The translations under genes and the position numbers were made by a program. 12,395 nucleotides of DNA. Source: JBFFXF01 sp041569895 (lineage in GTDB: Bacteria; Planctomycetota; UBA8108; JACQVS01). Numbering within the stretch: position 1 is the first letter of the stretch; every line of letters starts with the position of its first letter. Below the pieces are notes generated by a model. That model had not been told where the DNA came from. It saw only the letters and a list, made by a program, of their open reading frames with translations, and did not search any database. The stretch lies in NCBI GenBank assembly GCA_041569895.1, contig JBFFXF010000229.1, positions 1 to 12,395 of the forward strand, in the 5' to 3' direction. This document shows, piece by piece, positions 1 to 5,670 of the stretch.

Positions 1-130
1 CCCCCCCCCGCCAGCACACACCACGGAGACGCAGAAGGGAAGGACTTACCGTCCGCCGTGCCGTCCCCTCCGCAGCTCCCTCAGGACGGTTCTCAGATCC
101 CTGACCTGGTCCCTGAGTGAAACGTTACCC

Positions 131-2260
131 CTACGACCCCTTCTTCTTGAGCTCCTTCTTCATCTTCTTGAGCTCCTCCTTCAGTTCCTTGAGCTCTTCC
201 TTCAACGCCTTCCTCTCCGCCTTGCTGAGGTCCCCGTCCATCAACAGCTCCTTCAGCTTCTTGAGCTGCTTCTTCAGCTTCTTGAGCTCCTTCTCGCCGC
301 TGCTGCCTCCGCAGCCGGACTCGTCGTAGGAGGCGTTTTGGCACGCGTCGACCGGATAGGCGCACTCGGGGAGGTCGTCCTCGGTGTCGTCGACGGCGCA
401 GCCCGAGAAGAGATCGACCGGGCGCTCGTCGCAGAAGAAGTGGTACCGGACTATCAGGTTGACGTCGGTCCCGGTCAGCATGCCGTCGTCGTCGACGTCC
501 GCGGCGTCGGCGCACACGATCGGCGTCTCGCCGTAAAGGTGGTTCATGAGCTCTCGTGCGTCGGTCAGCTCGAGCGCGACACCGTTCGCGTCGACGTCAC
601 CCCGCAGGAAGGTGTTCTGCGGCGGGGCCTCCTCGACGGTGATGGCGATCTCGGCGAATGCCGAGTTGAAGTAGCGGTTGCCGTCGTCGACGTCGAGGCG
701 ATAGACGTAGGAGCCGGGCGCCGTGAAGCTGACGTTGATCACTTCCTGATCGTTGAAGTCCATGCCGTCGCCGGCCGGACCGCTGACCTTGCTCCACAGG
801 AAGGTGAGGTGCTGGACCTCGCCGTCACCGTCGCTCGAGCCCGAGCCGTCGAGGACGAGCCCCGCCATGCCGTTGGCGTCGAGGACGACCGCGGCCGGGC
901 TCGGATCGGACATGATCACGGCCACCGGCGAGTTGTTCGGCATGACGTTGCTGGGTCCATAGGGATCGCTCGAGGTGAATCCCATGTAGTCGACCCGCAT
1001 CTCGTCGGTCGCGGAGAGAAGCTGCGGGAGGTCGAACGACATGCCCCTGACCGAAACGGCCCCGTCCTCGGTCCACTCGCCCGCGGGGCTCGTCATGTTG
1101 TCGACCATCTCGGTGACGTCCCGGCGGCCGGAGAGCTCCACGTCGCCCTGGGCGAGCTGGAGAGTGCCACCGTCGTCCATGTAGGTGTCACCACTGTCAC
1201 GATCGTTGAATCGGAACGCCATGTGTCCCATGTCCGTCATCGTGACGTTGTTATGGCATCCCATGAAGAAGCGAGTGAAGTGACCGCTCTCCAGAGCGCC
1301 CGTGAAGAAATCGCAGGTCGCCTGCGGCTGGGCGGTGGAGGCCGTGTAGGACATGAAGCCGTCCGACACGGAGATCGAGTCGAATCCCTGGAGGGTGGTC
1401 AGGCCGGAGAAGTCGCCCGGCATGTTGAAGTCCATCCGGTAGTCCTCGCGGATCCGGATGTAGTCGATCTCGAAGACCAGCCCGTCGAAGGTGTCGTCGT
1501 TTCTCGGCAGGCCGTTCAGGGGATCGATCCGGAGCGAGTCGTTCATCGGCTGGTCGGTCCAGAGACCGTCCATGTCGCTCCCGGAGGTCGGCGTCGCCTG
1601 ATTCTCGCCGACGTTCATCGGGATGAGCATGGTCTGGAAGTCGGTCATGTTGCTCGGCGTGTCCGCCAGGTGGTAGGAGATCTTCTGGTCCCAGGGGGCG
1701 CCCCAGAACACGGCGAAGATGTTCGGCTCGAAGGCCGACATGTGGCGGTAGCGGATCTCGATGACCCGGTGAGCGCTGGGCACGTAGGAGAAGAACCGCG
1801 TCATGTAGGGGTCGCGGATTCCATCCCGGTTGCCGTCCCGCATCGAAATCTTGAGCGTGCCCCCGGAGACCTCGAAGACGGTGTCCAGCGAGGTGTTCCC
1901 GTTCCAGCCCTCGGTGTCGCCGTCGTTATTGAAGTGCCAGCTGCGGGACATGGTGACGTGGTAGTGCTCGCCGGCGAGGACGTCGACGTGCTCGAAACGG
2001 AAACGACCGTCGAGCATCACCTCGACCGACTGGACCGACTCGGCGACACCGCTGCCCGGCGAGGTCTTCCAGAGCTCAACGAAGACCCCGGGGCCGAAAG
2101 GCGCACCGCTTCCCGTAATCGTCTGGTCGGGACCAGGCGACGTCGGGCCGTCGAGCACGAGCTGCGTCAGGTACCCGGCTGCGGGCGCCTGAGCCTGCAC
2201 GGCGGCAGGTAGGAGGAGGGAAGCGGCCACGAGGGCCAGAGAGCGCTGAAATCGACCCAT
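131..2260 (-). CDS. Secreted PKD / dockerin-like surface protein with Lys/Glu-rich helical tail
   Basis: Predicted 709-residue exported protein of unknown substrate. The start at 2260 is chosen because it begins a clean signal peptide (MGRFQRSLALVAASLLLPAAVQA, cleavage near residue 23) and has a GGAGG ribosome site 7 nt upstream; an upstream in-frame ATG at 2353 would bury the signal peptide. Residues 100-440 hold two beta-rich segments with the look of carbohydrate-binding or lectin-like modules (WHFNNDGDTEGW at 108-119), not assigned to a family. Residues 444-543 are a PKD-type Ig domain (SPVAVI, DGSGSSDGDG, YVYRLDVDDG). Residues 552-612 are two dockerin-like EF-hand loops (RGDVDANG, AADVDDDG), followed by a Cys-rich end (C621, C633, C640, C650) of the kind I associate with Planctomycetota surface proteins. 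Residues 656-708 are almost only Lys, Glu and Leu, forming two heptad helices around DGDLSKAER. It is transcribed divergently from its neighbour. Export and the PKD/EF-hand calls are firm; function is unknown. Confidence 0.85.
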   Translation of the reverse strand: MGRFQRSLALVAASLLLPAAVQAQAPAAGYLTQLVLDGPTSPGPDQTITGSGAPFGPGVFVELWKTSPGSGVAESVQSVEVMLDGRFRFEHVDVLAGEHYHVTMSRSWHFNNDGDTEGWNGNTSLDTVFEVSGGTLKISMRDGNRDGIRDPYMTRFFSYVPSAHRVIEIRYRHMSAFEPNIFAVFWGAPWDQKISYHLADTPSNMTDFQTMLIPMNVGENQATPTSGSDMDGLWTDQPMNDSLRIDPLNGLPRNDDTFDGLVFEIDYIRIREDYRMDFNMPGDFSGLTTLQGFDSISVSDGFMSYTASTAQPQATCDFFTGALESGHFTRFFMGCHNNVTMTDMGHMAFRFNDRDSGDTYMDDGGTLQLAQGDVELSGRRDVTEMVDNMTSPAGEWTEDGAVSVRGMSFDLPQLLSATDEMRVDYMGFTSSDPYGPSNVMPNNSPVAVIMSDPSPAAVVLDANGMAGLVLDGSGSSDGDGEVQHLTFLWSKVSGPAGDGMDFNDQEVINVSFTAPGSYVYRLDVDDGNRYFNSAFAEIAITVEEAPPQNTFLRGDVDANGVALELTDARELMNHLYGETPIVCADAADVDDDGMLTGTDVNLIVRYHFFCDERPVDLFSGCAVDDTEDDLPECAYPVDACQNASYDESGCGGSSGEKELKKLKKQLKKLKELLMDGDLSKAERKALKEELKELKEELKKMKKELKKKGS
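143..205 (-). repeat. Three tandem 21-bp repeats encoding coiled-coil heptads
   Basis: Units at 143-163, 164-184 and 185-205 share a cttcttgagctcct-like core (plus-strand reading) and each encodes one seven-residue heptad of the Lys/Glu/Leu tail of the secreted protein. The period equals exactly seven codons, so unit gain or loss would lengthen the helix without shifting the frame. Confidence 0.75.
251..292 (-). repeat. Two near-identical 21-bp repeats encoding coiled-coil heptads
   Basis: Units at 251-271 and 272-292 differ at one base (ttgagctgctt versus ttgagctcctt). They encode the first helix of the C-terminal tail of the secreted protein and are separated from the second array by the DGDLSKAER turn. 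Confidence 0.8.
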
Positions 2261-2299
2261 TGACAATCCTCCAAGAGTTCTTTGTAGAGCGAGACCAGG

Positions 2300-2315
2300 T
2301 TCCTTCGGCAAGGAA
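2300..2315. other. Short perfect inverted repeat in the leader of the secreted protein gene
   Basis: TTCCTT (2300-2305) and AAGGAA (2310-2315) form a 6-bp stem around the tetraloop CGGC. It sits 40 nt upstream of the start codon at 2260, so it would lie in the 5' leader of that mRNA or act as a small operator. No T-tract follows, so it is not a terminator. Confidence 0.35.
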
Positions 2316-2439
2316 GGGTACAATGCACGTTCCGATAGTGCCACCGAATCCAAAGAAATCTGGTGAAAGTGTACAGATAGTGTTTTGGATTTGAGCGTGG
2401 TGTGTCACCGGGGTACAAGGGGTGGACGGTTTCGGGGCT

Positions 2440-2545
2440 TCGGTCTCCGATCCGACTCCGGTCGCTCGGCCACGACGGTGACCGTGGGCGCGACGGCGAG
2501 GGGGTTCTCGGGCACGGGGACGGGAACGGGGACGGGGACGGGATC
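2440..2545 (+). repeat. Intergenic repeat module, copy A, ending in a (GGGRAC)n array
   Basis: The sequence from tcggtctccg through gactccggtcgctcgg, cgacggtgac and cgacggcgaggg aligns with 5502-5605 at roughly three bases in four, with a 2-nt gap. It ends in six G-rich hexamers at 2510-2545 (gggcac, ggggac, gggaac, ggggac, ggggac, gggatc). The array ends 68 nt before the start codon at 2614. Six runs of three or four Gs separated by 2-3 nt satisfy the usual G-quadruplex pattern on the coding strand. Confidence 0.7.
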
Positions 2546-2613
2546 CGTAAGTCGCGCCGATCTGTGGCGCATCGTACGCTTAGGCAGCGGAAACCGACGG
2601 AAGATGCAGGAAG

Positions 2614-3501
2614 ATGGATTTCAAGCCGTATCAGAAGGTCGTTCTCCCGGCGAATAAGGGGACGGGAATCAATCCCGGGGAGCAACGCGCCAAGCAGCAG
2701 CAGCGCGCTCAGGCCAAGCCGCGACCCGAGCCGGCCGAGAACCTGCCCGATGTCGAGGAGCAGCAGACCGAGCTCGTCGAGCTCGACGGGACCGGCGAGG
2801 CCGATCAGCCCACCGAGCAGATGCCCTGGCACGACGCGGAGGAGATCGATGACGGCCCCCCGCCGTGGCATACGGGCGAGGAGGACGCGGACGTGCCCCA
2901 AGAGCCGAAAGCGCAGGCGCCAGCGGAGACCGGTGAGGGCGCGGCCGGGGAGGCCGCCGCGCCGTGGTGGAAGTCCTGGAGCGCGCAGAAGCCCACCGCG
3001 GCTCAGCCGGTCGTCGAGCAACCCGTCGCCGACGAGCCGGTCGACGAGGAGCCAGCCGACGAGGGGACGGTCGTCGAGCAGCCGTTCGAGCAGCCCTTCG
3101 CCGGGCACGCCAGGTCGGAAGAGCGGGCCGGGGAGGTCGAGGAGGACCAGTGGACCCCGCTGGCCGCGACGGTGCGCCGGGTCGAGGAAAGGCCCGCGCC
3201 GAGCGGCCACGCTCACGAGAACGACGACGAGATCGACGAGGACGACGATGGCGAGGACGGCGACCGCGAGTTCAAGGATTACATCATCGCCTACAACGGC
3301 GCCTTCCTCGGCCAGTTCCGCACCTGGAAACGCGTCACGCACCGCACCGTCTTCAAGCGCATCGCGCAGCGTCTCTGCGAGGAGATGGACGACTTCGACT
3401 ACCGCAAGCTCCAGCTCTTCCGGCCGGTGCCGGTGAAGATCGATCTCGACAGCATCGACGACTTCCTCGACGAGGCGTTCTGCTGGTTCGAGGGGAGATA
3501 G
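2614..3501 (+). CDS. Unrecognised acidic, low-complexity protein with folded C-terminal domain
   Basis: 295 residues; I do not recognise the family. The start at 2614 has a GGAAG 10 nt upstream. There is no signal peptide or membrane segment, so it is probably cytoplasmic. Residues 1-40 are basic and Gln-rich. Residues 40-218 are Pro/Glu/Asp-rich and predicted disordered, with three tryptophan motifs (PWHDAEE at 71, PWHTGEE at 84, and PWWKSW near 114) and a Glu/Pro/Val stretch at 133-162 containing VVEQPV and VVEQPF. Residues 206-218 are an almost pure Asp/Glu run. From residue 220 to the end the composition becomes that of a folded domain (FKDYIIAYNGAFLGQF, FKRIAQRLCEEMDDFDY, LQLFRPVPVKIDLDSIDDF). 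The layout, a long acidic tether with repeated short motifs and a C-terminal domain, suggests a scaffold or adaptor, but this is inference. The next gene begins 61 nt downstream on the same strand. Confidence 0.75.
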   Translation: MDFKPYQKVVLPANKGTGINPGEQRAKQQQRAQAKPRPEPAENLPDVEEQQTELVELDGTGEADQPTEQMPWHDAEEIDDGPPPWHTGEEDADVPQEPKAQAPAETGEGAAGEAAAPWWKSWSAQKPTAAQPVVEQPVADEPVDEEPADEGTVVEQPFEQPFAGHARSEERAGEVEEDQWTPLAATVRRVEERPAPSGHAHENDDEIDEDDDGEDGDREFKDYIIAYNGAFLGQFRTWKRVTHRTVFKRIAQRLCEEMDDFDYRKLQLFRPVPVKIDLDSIDDFLDEAFCWFEGR

Positions 3502-3541
3502 CCCGTCCCGTGCGTCTCGAGATCGCTTGCAGACCGAGCGT

Positions 3542-3561
3542 CACCCGTGGCATAACGGGTG
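3542..3561. promoter_or_regulatory. Perfect 7-bp inverted repeat next to the start codon at 3563
   Basis: CACCCGT (3542-3548) and ACGGGTG (3555-3561) pair perfectly around GGCATA and end one base before the ATG. A weak -10-like CATAAC (3551-3556) lies between and inside the arms, with TTGCAG 18 nt upstream (3527-3532). The repeat could be an operator or an mRNA hairpin that hides the start. There is no T-tract to make it a terminator for the upstream gene. Confidence 0.35.
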
Positions 3562-3562
3562 C

Positions 3563-5248
3563 ATGATTCCCCTCCGAGTCCCCCCAACGCTGTCCGTCGT
3601 TCTGTCCGTCGTTCTGTCCGTCGTCATCGTCGTTGCCGCGTCCCTGACCCTCGCGGCGCAGGAACCGAGCGCCCCGGAGGCCGGCGCGACCGTGCGCATG
3701 ACCGCGACCGGACCCGCGGCGACGCCGGCGGTGGCTCCCGACGGATCGATCGTTTTCTCCACCGGCGAGGCGATCATGCGCCTCGACCCTCGTACGCGAA
3801 AGACGACGACACTGGTCGCGGCAAGTGGACCCGTCTCGGCGCTGGTCTTCGATCACCTCGGCGGACTGGTCGCGTGCGAGGGCGAACCCGGACGACGTCG
3901 CGCATCGCGACGCTCTCCCGCCGCGCGCGAGACGGGCGTCGTGATCGGCGAGGGACGCATCCGGGACGCGGCCGGCCTGTGTGTCGACCTCGAGGGCGCG
4001 ATCTGGGTCTCCGATGCCGGCGGGAGCGGCGAGGACGGGACGGCGCGTCCGGCCATCTACCGCGTCGATCGAGGCGGGAAGGTGACGGAGATGACGCGCG
4101 AGGTGTCGTCTCCCGGCGCCGTCGCGCTCGCCCCGGACGGCAAGACGCTGCACGTCGTCGATGGCGGCGCCGGAGCTCCGCGCGTGCTCGCCATCCCGCT
4201 CGACGCCGGTGGAGGCGCTTCCGGTCGACCGGAGTCCTCGATCCGCTTCGCGAAAGGGTCCACGGCCGGCGGGCTGGCCATCGACGTGCAGGGCAACCTC
4301 CACGTCGGCGTGGCGGGCCCCGATCGCGTGGGGATCCTCATGGCCGACGCCGCCGGGCGCGAGATCGGTTTCATCGCCGTCGCGCACGAGCGCCCGGACG
4401 ACTCGACCGTGCACGCGCCGGAGTGCGCCTTCGGCCTGGGCGACGAGGCGAACCGCCTCTTTATAGCCACGGCCGACGGCCTGCACTGGACTCGCGTCAA
4501 GGAGCGAGGCTTCACCGTCCAGGAAGCGCTCCTTCGACGATTTCGCAAGGAGCTCATCCCGATCCGCCCCGGAACGGACGGCTTCCCCGCGCGCTTCCGT
4601 CAGGGCTCGACCGAACGCGCCGCGGAGCGTCCCGCCCGTGACGTCCTCTTCGACGATCCCTTCGAGATCTCGGCCTACGAGGTGCCGCAGAACCTCTGGA
4701 CGTGGGTGATGGGCTCGAACCCGAGCCGATGGACCGGCCCGAGGAACTCCGTCGAGATGCTCTCGTTCGACGAGGCGGTGACGTTCTGCAGCCGGATGAC
4801 GAGGCTGCTCGCAGCCGCCGGGCTCATCGGCGCCGACCAGAAGGTGAGACTTCCATCGGAGTCGGAGTGGGAGTACTGCGCCCGCGCCGGAACGACCACA
4901 CGATACTCGTTCGGCGACGACGCCGCCCGCATCGACGACTACGCGTGGCACACGGGCAACGCCGCGGGCAACGACCCGCCGGTCGGCGCCAAGAAACCGA
5001 ACGCGTGGGGACTCCACGACGTGCACGGCTACCTGTGGGAATGGTGCGCCGATCCCTGGCACGAGAGCTACCGCGGCGCGCCCGGCGACGGCACCGTCTG
5101 GAGCGCGGACGGCGACCCCGAAAAGCGAGTCGCCCGAGGCGGCAGCTGGCGCAGCCAGGCCACGGAGCTCGAATCGAGCTTCCGCCGAGGCTTCCCGAGT
5201 AGCCACCGGGCGGACGATGTGGGATTGCGGTGTGTGCTCTCCCGTTAG
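3563..5248 (+). CDS. Exported beta-propeller protein with C-terminal SUMF1/FGE-fold domain
   Basis: 561 residues. The ATG at 3563 is preferred over an upstream TTG at 3527 because it begins the signal peptide (residues 1-32, hydrophobic core LSVVLSVVLSVVIVV, cleavage LAA|QEP). Residues 43-325 are repeated beta strands of SMP-30/NHL propeller type (PAVAPDGSIVFSTG, LCVDLEGAIWVSDA, VALAPDGKTLHVVDG, LAIDVQGNLHVGVAG). Residues about 333-561 are a formylglycine-generating-enzyme (SUMF1) fold: FEISAYEVPQNLW, MGSNPS, LPSESEWEYCARAG (430-443), WGLHDVHGYLWEWC (482-495), RGGSW (525-529) and GLRCVLSR at the end. In catalytic FGE the segment after RGGSW/F supplies the copper-binding cysteines; here it is RSQATELES, without cysteine, so formylglycine formation is unlikely and a binding or structural role is more probable. 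Export implies the periplasm or cell surface. Its ligand is unknown. Confidence 0.85.
   Translation: MIPLRVPPTLSVVLSVVLSVVIVVAASLTLAAQEPSAPEAGATVRMTATGPAATPAVAPDGSIVFSTGEAIMRLDPRTRKTTTLVAASGPVSALVFDHLGGLVACEGEPGRRRASRRSPAARETGVVIGEGRIRDAAGLCVDLEGAIWVSDAGGSGEDGTARPAIYRVDRGGKVTEMTREVSSPGAVALAPDGKTLHVVDGGAGAPRVLAIPLDAGGGASGRPESSIRFAKGSTAGGLAIDVQGNLHVGVAGPDRVGILMADAAGREIGFIAVAHERPDDSTVHAPECAFGLGDEANRLFIATADGLHWTRVKERGFTVQEALLRRFRKELIPIRPGTDGFPARFRQGSTERAAERPARDVLFDDPFEISAYEVPQNLWTWVMGSNPSRWTGPRNSVEMLSFDEAVTFCSRMTRLLAAAGLIGADQKVRLPSESEWEYCARAGTTTRYSFGDDAARIDDYAWHTGNAAGNDPPVGAKKPNAWGLHDVHGYLWEWCADPWHESYRGAPGDGTVWSADGDPEKRVARGGSWRSQATELESSFRRGFPSSHRADDVGLRCVLSR
3590..3625 (+). repeat. Three 12-bp tandem repeats inside the signal-peptide coding region
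   Basis: Copies of ctgtccgtcgtt at 3590-3601 and 3602-3613 are identical; the third at 3614-3625 ends in c instead of t. Each encodes Leu-Ser-Val-Val, so the hydrophobic core of the signal peptide is itself a tandem repeat whose length could change in four-residue steps. Confidence 0.85.
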
Positions 5249-5267
5249 AGCGAACACCCTCCGCGTC

Positions 5268-5291
5268 GTCCTCGTCCTCGTCCTCGTCCTC
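5268..5291 (+). repeat. (GTCCTC)4 tandem repeat
   Basis: Four perfect 6-bp units, starting 20 bp after the stop codon of the propeller/FGE gene. Confidence 0.9.
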
Positions 5292-5300
5292 GAACGGTCC

Positions 5301-5327
5301 GCAGATGACGCAGATGACGCAGATTGC
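5301..5327 (+). repeat. (GCAGATGAC)3 tandem repeat
   Basis: Two perfect 9-bp units (5301-5309, 5310-5318) and a third diverged one reading gcagattgc (5319-5327). Confidence 0.85.
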
Positions 5328-5333
5328 GATGAA

Positions 5334-5394
5334 TCGGCATCGGAATCGGATCTCGGAATCGGAGTCGGAGTCGGTCATCGGAATCGTAGCTCGG
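5334..5394 (+). repeat. Imperfect TCGGAR hexamer repeat
   Basis: About ten units built on TCGGAA/TCGGAG (first units tcggca at 5334 and tcggaa at 5340), with one- or two-base insertions between some of them. This is the most degraded of the five arrays. Confidence 0.7.
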
Positions 5395-5401
5395 ATCTCG
5401 G

Positions 5402-5485
5402 TCTCTGATCTCTGATCTCTGATCTCTGATCTCTGATCTCTGATCTCTGATCTCTGATCTCTGGTCTCTGGTCTCTGGTCTCTGG
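5402..5485 (+). repeat. Twelve-copy 7-bp tandem repeat (TCTCTGA)8(TCTCTGG)4
   Basis: Eight perfect TCTCTGA units (5402-5457) are followed by four TCTCTGG units (5458-5485), then a diverged tgtgtga. The sharp switch from the A to the G variant, with no mixing, suggests two separate rounds of expansion. The period is not a multiple of three and the array carries TGA stops, so it is not coding on the plus strand. Confidence 0.95.
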
Positions 5486-5501
5486 TGTGTGACTCTGTCT
5501 C

Positions 5502-5611
5502 CGGTCTCGGTCTCGGACTTCGATCGTTCGGCTCCGACGGTGACGGCGAGGGCGACTGCGATGGTTTTCGGGCACGGGAACGGGAACGGGGACGGGGACG
5601 GGAACGGGGAC
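5502..5611 (+). repeat. Intergenic repeat module, copy B, ending in a (GGGRAC)n array
   Basis: This segment aligns with 2440-2545: shared blocks are cggtctc, gactYcgRtcgYtcggc, cgacggtgac, a cgacKgcgaKgg block and tcgggcac. It ends in seven hexamers at 5570-5611 (gggcac, gggaac twice, ggggac twice, gggaac, ggggac). The G-runs meet the G-quadruplex pattern on the coding strand, 59 nt upstream of the kinase start at 5671. Confidence 0.75.
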
Positions 5612-5657
5612 GGTGAACACGCACCCGAAGTATGTTTCACCGCCCCATCCCCCACCG

Positions 5658-5663
5658 TATCAT
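5658..5663 (+). promoter_or_regulatory. Candidate -10 element for a leaderless kinase transcript
   Basis: TATCAT matches the sigma-70 -10 consensus at five of six positions and ends 7 nt before the ATG at 5671, where no Shine-Dalgarno sequence is visible. That spacing is typical of leaderless mRNAs, whose transcription starts at the start codon. No good -35 is present 16-18 nt upstream. Confidence 0.35.
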
Positions 5664-5670
5664 CACCGAT

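Larger units (their letters stand above)
2261..2613. other. Divergent intergenic region
   Basis: This 353-bp stretch lies between the minus-strand secreted protein gene and the plus-strand acidic protein gene. It contains the ribosome site of the former, a small hairpin at 2300-2315 and, from about 2440, a repeat module ending in a G-rich hexamer array at 2510-2545. No convincing sigma-70 promoter pair could be picked on either strand. No open frame here has signs of being a gene. Confidence 0.7.
5249..5670. other. Intergenic patchwork of short tandem repeats
   Basis: The 422 bp between the propeller/FGE gene and the kinase gene consist almost wholly of five successive simple repeats with periods 6, 9, 6, 7 and 6 (5268-5291, 5301-5327, 5334-5394, 5402-5485, 5570-5611), joined by short unique links. 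Frames run open across it on both strands only because the repeats lack stops; their products are pure low-complexity and are not believed. The right third (5502-5605) is a paralogue of 2440-2545. No terminator-like hairpin with a T-tract was seen. Confidence 0.8.

Noticed and set aside
1..130. Poly-C start and ccacggagacgcagaagg segment as a repeat element or terminator for the secreted protein gene
   Set aside because: Only one copy is visible and the window edge cuts it; no hairpin with a T-tract was found, so nothing can be supported.
338..2212. 624-codon plus-strand open frame opposite the secreted protein gene
   Set aside because: Val/Arg/His-rich shadow of the PKD/dockerin-like gene with no domain and no plausible ribosome site.
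2167..3342. 391-codon minus-strand frame over the acidic protein gene
   Set aside because: The antisense of an acidic Glu/Val/Pro protein naturally reads as Leu/Gly/Arg; the plus-strand frame has a plausible start and a composition shift into a folded domain.
3353..5257. 634-codon minus-strand open frame opposite the propeller/FGE gene
   Set aside because: Arg/Ala/Gly-rich antisense translation; the plus strand has a signal peptide and FGE motifs.
5402..5485. Possible CRISPR-like array
   Set aside because: The units are 7 bp and directly adjacent, without spacers.
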